A DNA stretch of 64,000 nucleotides from Heterobilharzia americana (GCA_944470555.2 OX104129.1:46409998-46473997); one strand, 5' to 3'; numbered from the stretch's first letter, positions 1 to 13,375 are shown. The notes: a model not told the origin generated them from the letters alone. Program-made: numbers and translations.

Positions 1-1605
1 TCACTCCACCCTTTTGTGTTTAGCAGAAATAAAAGTTATCGGCGACACATGGTTAGGTTTATGTTTCCTGTTGCTGTAAAATACTTGATCAGTAGTGTTC
101 GACTGGAGCTAGACAACTGGAGCCAGACAACTACGTTAATTATTGTCTGATGACGGATGCGTGTACAGAGTTCATTGCTGTAGGGGATCACTCTTGATGT
201 GAGTAACTTAGCGACAAAGTTTCTAACTTCAACAATGAGGGAAGCAGTTTCGGATCACAAAGGAAACACCAGTTTCGTCATGGTTGTTAACACTCTTAAG
301 TGACGCGTACCAGCAGACATGTTACCTATTTAAAAGTCTTCCTGTGAACTGGCTTCAGACATCTAACACTTTACACTTTGTCTTCTTTCACCTGACGTAG
401 TAAACCATCATTGCTGAAATACTAAATTCTTAGCATCAAATTACCTCAGAAACCCAACAGCTGTATCAGACGTTATCTCGTTTATTAATTTGAAAACTCT
501 TTTTTGCCGGTAAAATCATTTACTTTACGAAGTGACACTGTTTTTCTGGAAGAATATTTATTCGCGTTTATTCTTATATATATCCATAGTTTTCGAAGTT
601 GACAGTAATCAGTTAAAAAGTTAGTCACTGAGTTAAAGTATTCGTATTTTTAAGTCAGAGCCTTTGAACACTGTCCGTGTATATTTTTCATTACTCAAAA
701 TGCAGAAACTGATTATTGACACTTTATTCAGTGAATCACTAACCAATAGGTACGGTAGGAATGAGCCAACGTTTATGGTGCAGATATAAGAAATGGTACT
801 TTTAGTAGAACCAATTAGCTAGAGGTGATAGGACAATACAAAACCGAATGAAAAAGGTTAAATAACTACTCTGAAATTACTCCGTAATATGAATGATACC
901 AAAAGCTTAATCGAGTAAATAAATGAATATGGTCTATCTATAAATTGTTGCAAACAGATTATTATGACTTTGAGCATACAAGTGACCTTCACTTAAAATT
1001 GATATCGAAATGCCCATTCATCATTTTATCCATTCCTGTAAGTATTCCTTTGAATGTTTTAACATTTAAAAAATAAAAAAATCAATTCTAATTTCAAGAA
1101 CTGTAAGTAGTAGTAACTCGGTAACGTTTAGGACTCAAATAGACTGCCAAAACAGTTTGAAAAGTTTCACGCTATTCACATTTTCAGACTCATCGTATAT
1201 TCTACGACATTTTGGCACCAATGTATGTCGATTGATTACCCTGGTAATAGTTTTCATCTCCCTGTAGATCATTTTCAGATTCTGTATATCTGTAGTGCTT
1301 CACTCCTTTTCAACTAGTAAGTTGTTAGTTCACTATTCAGACTTAAAAACTGTTTCCTCATTTGGGAAATGCTTTATTCAAATATTATAAATCAACAGGC
1401 TCAATATCAAGAATAAATATCATTTAGTGTTGTCATTCTAGTCGTTTATCATTCAATTATTAGTAGAAAAGCTTTCAGTTTGCCAAAAATGCATTTACAA
1501 TAAACTTAAAAGCCATAGAGCTCTAGTGATAGTTGAATATTCATTTCAAGTCAATAAATCTGAAAAGCTTAACGCATTCGTCACTGACTGATATCACTTA
1601 GAAAT
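1..1605. other. No recognisable feature (AT-rich, non-coding)
   Basis: Both strands are dense with stop codons. I see no protein motif, RNA gene or repeat I can name. Confidence 0.5.
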
Positions 1606-1609
1606 CAAG

Positions 1610-1760
1610 GAGCGCTAGAGAAGATGTCCCATGCCTGAATGCGACACTTCAGTCATGCTCATCCATGACGGGTGTCACTGGTCGAATCCAGAACCTTCAG
1701 TTTTCGGGACACGCATGTTACCATTATTTCAGCGGGTTGGGATCCAAAGGTTCATATTTT
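1610..1760 (-). repeat. Degenerate tRNA-related SINE with hammerhead remnant (family A)
   Basis: Read on the minus strand this resembles the other family A copies. A B-box-like element (GGATTCGACCA, reverse of 1,679-1,689) is followed by the usual GTGAC...GGATGAGCATG stretch and then a decayed hammerhead region. The core there reads CTGAAGTG instead of the family's CTGAGGAG, and the GAAA strand reads GGGAC, so no activity is expected. An 79-codon open frame on the plus strand crosses this repeat and is not a gene. The 5' part of the SINE is not clear. Confidence 0.5.
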
Positions 1761-1764
1761 CCTA

Positions 1765-2925
1765 TTTCTATCTAGTGCTCCTAGGTTTTCTATGCTTTTT
1801 CATCTGCTATCAGCCCATGATGAATACTAACTTAGACTTACATAATTTGACAGTCGTGTTCTATTGTTAAAATGAAATAGCTTTACTGTGATAAAATAAA
1901 ACGCGGAAGAATGTAGTACTTTTAATTAAACTAATCTTCTTATCATACATCTATCATTCAAAACTTGTAACATATTTTTTTGCCTCATAACATAGATTTT
2001 CTTTTCCACCTTACCTCATTCTATTCACAAAACAAATGCCTAGTTACGCTGCTTAGTAACCTCAATATGATTAAAGACAACACTGAAAATGATAAAATGG
2101 GTGAAAAGAGAGAACAAGAGGGAGAACAGGAGAGAGAGAGAGAAATGAAAGACAGAGGGGGACAGATATATGAAAATGATAAGATATATAGTTTTACATC
2201 ACTTCAAAGTTTAGTGTCGTTGTATATGATTTCAATTCTTCTTTCCAGTAAGCTTTTCTTTTGCTTACCTCTAATCTACTACATACGTCAAAGAATTCAC
2301 ACATTTAGTACAATCAGCATATTATAGTTTAACTGTATAAATAGTTTTCAGTTTTTGTATCTTGTGAAGTCTATCTAAGAAAACTATCTACAATTTATTA
2401 CTCAGTGTAGAGTGAATAAATAAAGGAAACGGAAATATTTTGTTTCTTATCGCGTTTTATTTTTTACTTTGCGATATACCCATATGTTTATTGTTCATAG
2501 TAGAAGTTATTCACAATTCTTTAGATGTCAGAAGGAAAATATGACTAATATTAGTGGTTCAGTGCTTAAAAAAACTTATTAAAATGTTCCTTTGGTTTTA
2601 CTCAAGCAGTTGGTTGATGCTAAGAACTGAAATGAAAAAAATTGCACTAATTTCAATTAAATAACTTATAAAGCGTTTCTAAATGCTGATATTTTTACAC
2701 ACTGGTACTCGGGTTATGAATCCAATTCTCAGCTGCTTAATGGTTTAGCTATGTATACGGTGTACTAGGACATATATGCCGGCTTTAAGCCTAATGGTTA
2801 CATTGTGCTGAAAGAATTGTAATAAGGTATTTCATGCTTGTTTTTGAAAGTTGTGCAAATTTATACTTTAATAGTTTAACAACAATGCTGAAAAAGTGAT
2901 TTCATAAAGCTAATGCAGAAATCTT
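1765..2925. other. Non-coding stretch with a GA-rich tract
   Basis: The only notable feature is a purine-rich low-complexity tract at about 2,098-2,165 with several GAGA runs. A 115-codon open frame crosses it, but its predicted protein is low-complexity Glu/Arg and not believable. Confidence 0.5.
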
Positions 2926-2929
2926 CGAT

Positions 2930-3965
2930 TTAAAAACAAAATTCTACAAGCAAATTTATGTGTTATCTATGGGGAGTCCACTAGGTCCAATATTGGCAGT
3001 TATCTAGGTAGTCACTCTGGTGAATACAAAACCTAAAAGATGGCCAACGCAGTTTTGTATCAGGTATGTCAACGATAATTTTATTGTTTGTAATGACTTA
3101 TTCTATGTATCTCATTCGTTAGAACGTTGTAGTAACTCTCATAACAATACAGAATCTACCATGGAATACGAAATTATTGAGAGTTTGATTTTCTGAATAT
3201 TGGCGTACAACGTAGGACAAATGATATGCTCAAGAGGTTCATTCATCGAAAGGTGTTAATGGAATGGTACCTACCTCAGTTTTAAGACCTTTTGTCCCAT
3301 TATTTACAAATGGAGATTAGTTAAAACCCGATTTCACAAAGTTAAAAAGTTACTTTCTAGTGACAAAATAAAGGTAGGGTTGAGAACATTTGAAACATAC
3401 TTATGGAGCGATGAATTTCTACAACATTAATCAATAAATATAGAAAAGCAGAAAATAGAAGGTTGAAGGAAGTTACAGTCGTCAAAAAGCCTATATTCAT
3501 TGGACTCAATTTCAAAAAGGTGATAATTTTGAAGAAATTATTAACAGACGATTGAATAAATCACTGGATAGAAAATTTCCTGCAGCTAGGTTAACTTTTG
3601 TGTACCAAACAATATGCTCAATATTCCAGTGAAGAGTCAATAGGTATCCTTCCTACATTACATGCTTCTGTCAAGTAGATAAGTTGGAATAACAAAAAGA
3701 TGAGTACAAATAAGATTTTATAGACACATTTCTATGAGCCTTAGTGCAAGAGGAAAGAATATTCTGGACAACGCAACTTCTTGGTATCTGATTATTACTA
3801 GACATCAAGTGAACGTCTTCTATTTCTTCAATATAACAAACAAATAAACAGATTCAGTTCTGCTGAAGTCTACAGATGCCACTGCCATCAAACGACTCAA
3901 AAACAACTTATTTATCCACAGAAAAGCTGTATTAAACCTCTGTCTACCCTGACAACACTCCTCGA
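2930..3965 (+). mobile_element. Penelope-like element remnant P1 (RT to GIY-YIG region)
   Basis: Three-frame reading recovers PLE landmarks in order. The reverse-transcriptase motif MGSPLGPILA lies at 2,969-2,998. The catalytic box RYVNDNFIVCND is at 3,062-3,097, where the usual YVDD reads YVND, so the first catalytic Asp is lost. A linker like that preceding the nuclease domain lies at about 3,430-3,610 (NKYRKAEN, KKPIFIGLNFK, INRRLNKSLDR). A poorly preserved GIY-YIG tail follows (NATSWYLIITRHQVN near 3,770-3,815). Frames change several times and stops interrupt, so this is a fossil. PLEs use an RT related to telomerase and a GIY-YIG endonuclease. The 5' end and any terminal repeats were not found. 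Confidence 0.75.
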
Positions 3966-3969
3966 CTGT

Positions 3970-4885
3970 TGATTGATTACACCAGCCTTTATCAACCTTA
4001 GCTACTTATTCCCTCACTCGCGTCTAGTTGTCTCATCTTTTCTTCTTATCTAATGTTTTTAGCAAACTGAGTTTAATATCTTGGTTATTCATTGTCTGAC
4101 CTACTAGTGTAGACTTATAATGTAAAGTTCCCTAATACTTTGATCAGTGCTGTTGTTGTTTTTATTCACAAAACATCCAGTGTAATATGTTTTGACGATA
4201 TTTTACTATTTATTAAAGTTTCTTGAATTTTCCGTTGTGATTTCCTGATCGTCTATGAGTATTTTTGTGGATGTTAATCACTGACTGATATTCTGTTTCC
4301 TATCGATGAATTAAAGTATGTTAAATTTCCAATGAAACTGTATATTTTGGTTTTCTAGATTTTAGCTAGTTGACAAAATACCGTCAGAACAAAATGGATT
4401 CGTTTAATGCTTTTCATATCGTTTTTATTCTAGAATTCTTCAAGGGGAATTTGTGTATGATGAATCACTGTATCTTGACTCTTTCCAGGTTTACTGAACC
4501 GAGCACATTGCTGCTTGATTTCAACTAGGCAAGTTTTATGTGATATTTTTTTGTTTCTTTCAGCTTGCTTTGGTGTCTTACTTCATAATTTTTTGATAAA
4601 ATTTGATGCAGGACGTTTTACGGGTTGCAAAAGGGAATTACAATTCATTATTTTCCGGTAACCAGTTAATTCAGCTAGAATCTCTCCTTGATAGATATTA
4701 TTCAATTGCATTCGTTAACCTTATGAATCAATCTCCTACCAATATACGCCTTAGAAGCTACTTGATTTCATGATTTTCTACAAAGTCTATGTCATCTTTT
4801 ACGTTATACAAAACTGGAAAGCCACGCACTTTTACACTGAATTTTAAGAGAAATTCAAGTCGTCGGTCAATTCTGAAATCAACGC
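3970..4885. other. No recognisable feature
   Basis: This may include the PLE 3' flank. No motif or repeat is identified. Confidence 0.4.
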
Positions 4886-4889
4886 CGCT

Positions 4890-5110
4890 AAGTAAATTAC
4901 GTAGTGCTGGTATGACATTGGTTTAGACAATTAATTTCCAATCATTAGATCACGGGTTCGAACTTCATTCCGTCTGCTCAGGTGTGAGCCACCGCGTAGT
5001 ACAATCAACCCTCATACAATTGGTGTGACTCACTGCCTACTCCATGAACTTGCACGTGGTTGCTGAGCGAATTTCGACAAAGTGCAGCTCATGCTTAATA
5101 AGTGAAACTA
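4890..5110 (+). repeat. tRNA-related SINE-like fragment
   Basis: A B-box-like GGTTCGAACTT lies near 4,965-4,977, and an A-box-like TGGTATGACATTGG lies about 45 bases upstream. That order and spacing match a tRNA-derived Pol III promoter. No cloverleaf or intact acceptor stem is present, so it is not a tRNA gene. The downstream sequence does not clearly match the hammerhead families in this window. It could be another SINE family or a chance match. Confidence 0.4.
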
Positions 5111-5329
5111 CACACTTAAAATTGATATAAGAATTTATTTAGTAATCGTAAAATTCAAATTAGAATAAAATAGTAAAACCGAATTTCAAGAAGTAATCAG
5201 AGATTTAAAAATCCTAAGAGATATAATATTAGCGAATGATAGTATTAATTATTGACTATGTGCAAATAAAAAATCATAAGCTGCTTTGAATTTCACTTGG
5301 GAAAACTGAAGTTAGTTCATAGTTGTACA

Positions 5330-5705
5330 TAAGACTAGACATCTGTGCATGATCGAACAGGGTTGACTAATATTAATGAACAGTGGCTAGCAGTGGAATC
5401 CAGGATGTGCATTTAGCCTTATTTCGAACTTGTCAGTCGTATGTACTTGCCTCCCATTGAGTGATCTTTTTCCGACTAAGATTCATACCAGGACCGATCT
5501 CTTCAAATACTAGAGTGTTATCCTCTAGGCAAAGGAATAATGACTGTCACTATCTCTACGATGGGTATAGTTTTTTACACTGCTAACCACTATCCATCAT
5601 TACTATAAAAGTGAATTAAAGGAAATATCAAGGCATCCTTCACGGATGCCTTGTACCAACAGAGAACGACCGATTTGATCCAATCAGTGACGTGAAATTT
5701 CAAGC
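5330..5705 (-). repeat. Hammerhead/Pol III repeat (family B, Smα-like), copy B1
   Basis: Read on the minus strand the order is: an end block shared with the 37.7 kb copy (5,705 to 5,620); a tail block in inverted form (near 5,605-5,579); an A-box-like GCCTAGAGGATAAC with a degraded B-box region (about 5,540-5,490); and a hammerhead region at about 5,450-5,391. The hammerhead core reads CTGACAA (consensus CTGANGA) at 5,436-5,430. The GAAA box is present at 5,425-5,422, and the conserved tail TGGATTCCACTGC follows. The core change and poor stem II predict inactivity. The end block contains a perfect 10-bp hairpin, CAAGGCATCC/GGATGCCTTG, at 5,629-5,653. The hammerhead in the schistosome Smα repeat is established knowledge. 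Membership here is inferred from the shared motif blocks. Confidence 0.65.
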
Positions 5706-8635
5706 AGGTTGATTCCTGTTAATGTGAAGCTAATTGGACTTGAGTAGACAGAAGGCTGAAACGGTGAATATTTGAAGATGGCATGACCCCCAACTTAGTG
5801 AGAGTCTTAGACACGTGGTTTTGATTACAATTTTTCAGTAGTGTACCCTACATCATATTTCACTTTTTTAGTCAATAAACATCCTCCATCCATAAAGTAG
5901 ACAAGTATAAGTTTCATGCATAAAAAAGTCCTCAACTCCTAAAAGTATTGCGTCAAGAGATAGTTGTTGCATCTTTTTTGATTTTTGACGTCAGCTGGCT
6001 TTCTAGATACCCAGACTTTTAAACAAAAATCACCAATACCACAGGATAAGATACTTGTTTAATCACAACTTTAATGTCTCACACGGGTTTATTTCGATAA
6101 CAGGCTTTGAAAAACCTGTTGCTGATCAACACGGCTATTAAAGGGGAACATCGTTAAGTGGTGAGTAAATTATTGTAACTTGTCTACTGCAACTCTACAA
6201 TTTTACGACACTTTACCTTGTATGTGTAATCCATATGGAAATAAGAATAATTTCAAACACTAACCTGACTTAGTAGACGTTTGTTTTAAAAAAATGTGTT
6301 ATCTACTGAAATTTTTTATAGTGCGAAGGTATAAATTAAAATTTTAAGCAAAAAAGTACTTTGGTCATTGACGGAAAAGTACTATGAACTAAAGTATATT
6401 CAGAGTGAAAAATGATCCAATTATCTGAGTTTGTACTTTTTTGCCGAGCTTATTGCCTACCAGTATCGATATTGTAAGCATAAATTGCAAACGTTCATCC
6501 AAACTGATGATTTTTATGTATCGATAATAAGAGAGCGTTTTTTGTGAGAGGAGATAATTCAGTCAACTTCAAAGTATATGTCATGTAACCTGAATTTCAT
6601 TTATTACATCATTATTTTCAGAGAGGCATGCAAACCAATGATCTTGCTTTCCCGGATACTGGACACTTTTCATTTTGGTGTAAACTTTATTTAATTATTC
6701 GAAAATATGAGAAACTAAGGGTGTTTGTCCATCCGAATGAAGCAAATTACACGTTGTCAAATTAAGTCAACTAAACTTTGGTTTGAAAGTCCTGTAAAGA
6801 TTGTTTCTTCTTCAAAAGACTTTGGAAGAGATTCCAAGTTAATAACTGACATTAGGAAAATACATCTGAAATCCATTTAGTTAAAGGACATTCAAATTCG
6901 GGGGACAAGAGTTTTTAATGTTTCGAAGCAGTTTATGTAATCATTGACCAAAAAACTCCGAACTACACAAAACCAGGAGTTGTATCATGTTTAAAACTTT
7001 TAGGTTAAAATTTTTCAAGCAAACCTCAGCTTTCATCTATAGCTATAGTTGATCAAGTTCACTACCATGGACTTGGTATACCAATGCTTGATACTTATAA
7101 CTGAGTTTATACTGATATATCTTGAAATTTAACTTAACTAAAGGCTTGAATAACTAAAACTTGGTGCTTCTAAGTAAAAGCAATGCTTGTGATCTCATGA
7201 AGCTTCATGTTCATTTTTGTAGTATGATCTGACCCGTTCAAATCGATGTTTAAAAGTTATGCGGCTGATCTGTTTTAGGAACATGAATCAAGGATGTATC
7301 GTGAATTTTACCGTTGTCAACTATCACTTGAAAGTCTCTCAGAAAGTTTTTCAATAGATTTTGGTGAGAAAAATGATTTGATAACTGAAACAATCTAAGT
7401 TTTTCAAGAAATAGTTTCAATTCATGCAAGAAATCGTCAATTTTATGAGATTTTTACTATGACTAGGGTGAGCTAATGTTATACTGTATAGAAAAATTGA
7501 CAAAATGTTCATAAGAAGCCATAAATCCCCGGAAATAGCCAAGGTTAGTATATATATATATATATAGTTGTTGACATTGCAATAAGTCTTCTGTTATCCT
7601 ACCGTCTTTTCTTCTCATCGAGAATGGGAGTTACCATCAAGGCGTGGAATCTGAAGGCTATTTTTCAAGCGTCGCATATATATATAACCTGGGTCATATC
7701 ATATAGTCACTACAAAGGTATTTCAAGTCTTTGACAAAGCTATAACAGTTGATGCTGACGTACTACAGTAGGACTGGATAAAAACATCCATTTGTTTGTT
7801 AACATGAACATAGCACCTTTCTATTGATATTAACACTTCTCCTGATTGAGTATTTCCTGTATGAGTGTTAGATTATTTTTTGTTGATCCCATTTTCGTCT
7901 ATTACTTACTGTGTTATTTCATGAGTGATTTATGTTCTAAATTTTTGATATCGTTTAATCGGCTGTCAGCTTGAGGTGCTGATACAGAATGCATATCAGT
8001 CAGATCCTAAGAGCTATTTTGATGAAATCAATCGTCCTTTGAAGTTCTGCAGTACCAGAAAAGTCTTTGTAAAGTGGTAAGGGAAAAGGATGTTACTGTT
8101 TTATTGCAACTGTTTACGCTATGATGAGGTCAGAGGACGAAGCCATTCTGCTGGCTGAATGCGGCTGTGGAAGCAGTGAGATATTACTTCCGAATAATTA
8201 AAAGTTTGTGCTGGTTCTGCCTTTTTATAGGGAGGGAAAAGGTCAGTAAAGGTCCGTTCTAAAAACAGCGCACTCCATATACCAAGTAATCTTAAGTTGC
8301 CAATATTTTCCGTTTGTAGCTACATTTAGGACAACCAAAGCTGCATCTCAAAAATACTCAGAGTCTATGAACGACTGACCTCAAGCAGATATTGTTTTAC
8401 TCTATGTAGTCATGCACCATCATTACAAATCCAGCTTTCTATGGCGTGAGTAACCGAGAAATACTGACGGCGCTCAAAACTGCACCAGTCTTCAGGTTCT
8501 ATCAAACTGTTATCAGTTATCAGTATCTTTGCCTTCTAATCTTTCCTCACGTCTCCCTACCACTAGTACTACATCATCTTGAATTTATTATGAATCTACA
8601 GCTTTCGGTAAAGATTCCAGTTTGCAAGATAGTAT
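5706..8635. other. Non-coding stretch with a TA microsatellite
   Basis: A (TA)9 tract lies at 7,549-7,566. A 12-mer AAAGGGGAACAT at 6,140-6,151 recurs at two other places in the window. A short hairpin, AACAGG...CCTGTT, lies just upstream of it near 6,101-6,121. No gene is recognised. Confidence 0.5.
7549..7566. repeat. TA dinucleotide microsatellite
   Basis: (TA)9, uninterrupted. Confidence 0.9.
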
Positions 8636-8639
8636 CGTT

Positions 8640-10980
8640 GATTTACTAAAACCTCTTTCCAAATCACGCATTAGAGCTTTCAATGTCTGCACCTTCCGTA
8701 AAATAAGACAACAAGCTTCATTGACCGAAAATTTGACATCTCGGGTCAAAAGCTTTTGGTTGGTCTGAGAGACAGGTATACGGAACCCAAGTGTGGTTAT
8801 TTACTCTTAAGCTCACCAGGTCAATAAGGTGAGTCCAAAAAATTCACCCTTCGGTATTCTAGAGATTTAATGGCTAGTTCTCTCATTCTTAATGGTGGAT
8901 ATGTAGATATATGTCTTAAAGTAGAAAGTACACTTCTTGATCGGTTCCAAGCTGACAGTCGTCTGTGGGCTGCTAAGCTGAACGGTGAAGTGAGGACTAA
9001 AAAACAGTGAAACTTCTCCTTGTCCTTTTGTAACCTGTGGTTACGCGCTTACTGCAATCTAGAAGAAGTGACAGATGAGTTCTGCCGGAAACTGTCTAGC
9101 CTTCTACTGAAAGCAAAACATTTATAAATGGTTGTTGCAGCGAGTAATTTCAATGCACAGTTGAGTAGGTTAAGCCAGGCATAGAGGCACTAAGGTGGCA
9201 CTTTAGGAATTCCAAACGAACAGACTCATAGCGGCTGTCTCCTGCTATTGCTATGCCCAGGAAAACACCTATTCTTAGTGAGCACGAACTTTAAACATTG
9301 ACAGAGACATTTACTGATTTGATGTCCACCGGTCTTAAATTTACGGTGGACATAAATGGATCATATTGTTGTCATTCATTGTTGAAGGGAGTCGGTGGAA
9401 GTTTGTCCACTTAAAAGGTGCAGTGCTGACTACAGTTGAGAACGGTTTAAACGACTTAATGCGAAAAAAGGTAGCAGACCAAGTGGGATGAAATCAGATA
9501 TGTTTATGGAAGGTGCTCAGGGTTCATGAACCAGATAAATTAAAGCATTAGCTGTAGTATTGCAGTCATATGTTACCCTCACTGACTGGTCTAAGTTATT
9601 GATTGTCTTATTCATCAAGAAGACGCAGAATTCTTCTAGTTATAATGTGAGTGAAACAAGTCTAAGGAACATAATGTCTGGTAAATTAGGTTTCATAAAC
9701 ACTGGACACTTAAGTTAAATTCAGTAGCAGAGAGGCGTTTAACTTTGTTGTTGGAGGGATCTTATAGCACAGTGGCTTTCTGAAAAAGAATGCTGGGTGA
9801 GTAAACCTTTCTGTTGAAGGCAACGTATCAGGGATCAACGGAAATGTGTACGTCTAGTGATATCTGTCAAGGATGTTCACTATTTCCATTTCCATTTACT
9901 TTTATCATGAAGGTCTTCATCCCCTCATCTGACCTTACAGACCTGGCTATGCCAGATTATTTAAAAGGCTTAGAGTATGCATATCACATAGCTTTATCAA
10001 CCGAAATTGTATGGAACATTCATGACTTCCTAGATACCCTGAGTTACTAAATGGAAATATTTAGGATGTTTTTCGCAAAGTTTAGATGGGAAATGTTGCT
10101 TCAAGACTGGTGTACCTTGGTGTCCTGTCTAATAGTAGGAATTATCATGATTGAGCGCTTCGACCACATGACTTCATTGGTAAGTAAAAGTGATTCTGAC
10201 TGGTTGTTGGCCAAAGAGATCTGGGTATGGATACAAAAGACCCACCTTTATTTCACCCCTTACTGCCTTCTACGGTGCCGGCATGATATCTAATTGTCTA
10301 CTAAGGGTACACAGTACACTCCAGTTTATTCTACCATATCGTAGTGAAACTGTCATTAGAGGTAAGGGGCATGAGAGGGCATACGACCACTATTGTCTTG
10401 TTACCACAGTTCAGATATAATGGAAAGAAGTCACTAATGCAGAACTCAAGTGTCAAATTTTAGGTAGGAAAGATAAGTTGATGAGGTTGTGAACCTTCGC
10501 TGATTGGCATGACTGGGACACGTTTCACACATATTTAATCATTATCTTCCACGTCGTGCAACGTTAGTTGAAGTAAGTTTAGGATAGGAAAGGTTATAGG
10601 TGGCTAGATAAAAACATAGCATTGCCCCCATCAAGTCTTTGACTATTAGTTTGCGCAGTGTAGGTGAATTTAGACTTTCTGGTTATGGTCAATGAAATAA
10701 TTGAAATCATAGGTTACAGATTCTTACAGATATGGCCCAGTATCGATTTCAGTGGCGTAGATCAACATGTACATTATATTCAGTTTGATTTTCATTCCAG
10801 ATTTCATTGTTTTTCTACCCCTACTCATTTCTTTTTTACAACTACCCACTACTTTATTACTGTCTTTTTGATATCTCTATGCTTTCTTTGTGTACCTTTT
10901 AGCTTTAAGTAGTGAAATGAGGTGCTGCTAATATGACCAATATGCAGAAGTACTTGGTTCCACCATGATGTTGACTTATT
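8640..10980 (+). mobile_element. Non-LTR retrotransposon, second family (RTE-B copy 1), degraded
   Basis: This is a long copy running from the endonuclease domain to the 3' UTR. Endonuclease matches include AFNVCTF near 8,675, ADSRLWAAKLNGEVRTK near 8,950-9,000, NFNAQLSRLSQA at 9,146-9,182 and MDHIVV near 9,355. In the third of these the usual GDFNAQ reads SNFNAQ, so a catalytic Asp is lost. The reverse-transcriptase part appears as FIKK near 9,615, CQGCSLFPFPF near 9,868-9,900, and LEYAYHIAL at 9,969-9,995 in place of LEYADDIVL, so both catalytic Asp residues are gone. The typical KFRWEMLLQDW follows near 10,075-10,107. The C-terminal domain ends with DMAQYRFQWRRS at 10,729-10,764, followed by a pyrimidine-rich 3' UTR. 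Frames shift repeatedly and part of the RT N-terminus is missing. It resembles APE-type elements common in flukes; I do not assign a named clade. No TSD was found. Confidence 0.8.
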
Positions 10981-10989
10981 TACTTATTT

Positions 10990-13190
10990 CTTAGAATGGT
11001 CATCATTTTGGTGTGGTATGCTTATCATTTAAAGCTGTCAGCTGAAATATTGAGTTCGAGTGGATTTATTTTCTCTCATACCCAGCTACAGGCACAATGA
11101 AGAGTGTTTCAGTTGTTCGTCATTTAGACGTTTTAGGATGCAGTGCATTCTCAGATAGTGAGATTTTAATTAGTGTTTCTTCATAAATCATTGAGTTGTT
11201 TGTTAACATCCAACAATATAATATAATTAACAAAAAAATAACTAGAACCTCATTAAGAGGGACAGAACCATCACGTGGATGAAGATTTATGCATTACGCT
11301 AGTGAAGTATGCTGTATAAGTGGTACACTTTATAGGATTCATAATCAGTATATTTGCAGGCATTCTACAGGAAGCTCTACATCTATGTTTCATTCTTTTT
11401 TTTTCACCCATCAAGATTTGGAAACTGGTACTCTCTCAGTGACTCAAACTTACCTAACTCACAGAATTTACTGTTAAGCTATTCTGACCACAGGTAACTC
11501 CTCTTTGAAAAACTGACACTCAATGGTTCCCGGTATTCTGACTATGAGGATTTACTGAAAAGTATAAAAGCTTGTAAATAAGATCTATATTTTATCTCCT
11601 ATTGTTACGAAATAAATAATATACCAAAAGTTCACTTATTCCTAACTTCTTTTGCATACACTAAGTAGATAGATCTTGTCACTGTAAATAAAAGAATGGG
11701 TTAATCTTATACCTTATATATTATATTATAAATATGAACAGTTGGTCTAAACTAAATTGGACACATGTAACAAAAGAAATGAATTACACATGGATGAGAC
11801 ATTTCACAGTCATATACAATGAGTTTTTTTGAAAAAAACAAAAGAACAACAAAGCCATAAATAGACAAACATGACGGTGATAAAAAAAACAAACATAAAG
11901 CCTTCTTGGTAATTTATCAAGTAAGAAGTTAAGGTGAGCGAATAAATAAAGGGGGAAAAACGTAAAACAGTCAAGTGTACAATAAATTTTTAGAGCAAAC
12001 TTAAGAGGAGGAAAGTAGAGAGGAAATTGTAAGTGTAATTAAAAATTTATTGTTTTTACTCTGGGGAAAGAAATGCTGTATACGTTCAAGTTGTTTTTTC
12101 TTTAAGATAATAATAAATGAAAAAGTTGCTTCGCTGTTTATATATTTTCAGCGGTTATTAGATTAAAAGTTGATATTTCGAGAATATTAACAAACTAAAG
12201 TTTGTTGATAATATGTAAATTCATAATTTACTTTTAATGTATTCTTTTAATGGTTTTCACTTGACTTTACAGTTGACCATCTAAGTTAAATTAGGTAGAC
12301 TGAAACTGGTAAGACTACGTCATATTGACCAGTAAGTCACAGTTTCATTGTTGTCACTGATACTGGATGAGGATTAGAGATTAGATGAGAACCTGGGTCA
12401 CGATAGGATGCAGTCCAGTTGGATTTGGGTTTACCGGTTTAGTTGTTTACTATCTGAGCAATGAGACTCATCAAATAACCAGGTTCTAGCTTCACCTGAA
12501 CCATAAAGTGTTTGCCAACCTCTCATGTGATGGTGTAATATGTTGTTGTCTGTTTCTCGTATTTACAGCTATCTGGTTTGAATCTTGCTGATACTAAGGT
12601 TTTTTGTTCACCTTCAGCCGTCATATTGTACTCAAAATACCAGTCCTTTGAACCATAGGTATCTCGGATGGTCCTATTAGGCTTCAGTTTGCGGTAAATT
12701 TATTTGTGAAGCTTAAATTAAATCCACTATTTTGTACTATATAAAACCATGAGTATATGCATTTTTGTACAAATATAAGCAAGTACCACCTCAAGTATAT
12801 CTTGAATGAATAATAAAAATTCATCAGATACCTGGATAATTGTGTTGTCCTTTGATATGAGTGGTTGAATCTGGAAGCTTTCATCATGTCAAACAATATT
12901 ATGATTGGGAAATTATAATCGATACTTCAATTTTATAATACGATACTGATACCAGTTCTAAAGAAAGTTGACTGGGATAGTTTATCCAAAAACCAAACTT
13001 TTCGTTTGAATTCTAAATTTCAAGTTTTTGTTGAAAGTTCTTACTCCATCTTATCACATTTGTCTAAAATTGCCATTTAGCCTAGCAGTGGGAAACAATA
13101 CACTGAAGTATCTATTGCATACATCATAAGCTGATGTGATAGAGATTACATGTAACCCAGAGTTGAGATGTTGAATTATAGACAAAATGA
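10990..13190. other. No recognisable feature
   Basis: AT-rich with many stops. A 66-codon minus-strand frame at 13,054-13,254 could not be assigned. No gene is supported. Confidence 0.4.
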
Positions 13191-13257
13191 TCGGTGGAGT
13201 TAACTCAATAATATAGGTGTAAAACTTGGGGGCTATGGTAGAATTTATTACCATATA

Positions 13258-13372
13258 AGATTCGTTTATTTGATTTACAAGACACAGCGATGTAGTATTA
13301 TTAACTTGATTTTATGCTCGAAACATCATCAAGTAAATAACACTAGATCACTGTGTTTTATAAATCGAATCT
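13258..13372. repeat. Imperfect inverted repeat (MITE-like or snap-back)
   Basis: The left arm at 13,258-13,303 is largely the reverse complement of 13,338-13,372: AGATTCG, then TTTA, ACACAG, GAT, TAGT and TTA recur in order in the inverted copy. About 34 bases separate the arms, and they contain a further CTTGAT...ATCAAG pair. The direct repeat GTGGAGTTAACTCAA flanks it at 13,194-13,208 and 13,376-13,390. It could be a small inverted-repeat insertion or part of the neighbouring SINE array. Confidence 0.55.
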
Positions 13373-13375
13373 AAT

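Noticed and set aside
1980..2327. 115-codon plus-strand frame
   Set aside because: Its middle is translated from a GA-rich low-complexity tract, which naturally lacks stops.
4890..5110. Possible true tRNA gene
   Set aside because: A- and B-box-like elements are present, but no acceptor stem or anticodon stem closes, so it was kept only as a SINE-like fragment.
12640..12896. Minus-strand 70-codon frame
   Set aside because: No motif; its length is within chance expectation for this amount of sequence.
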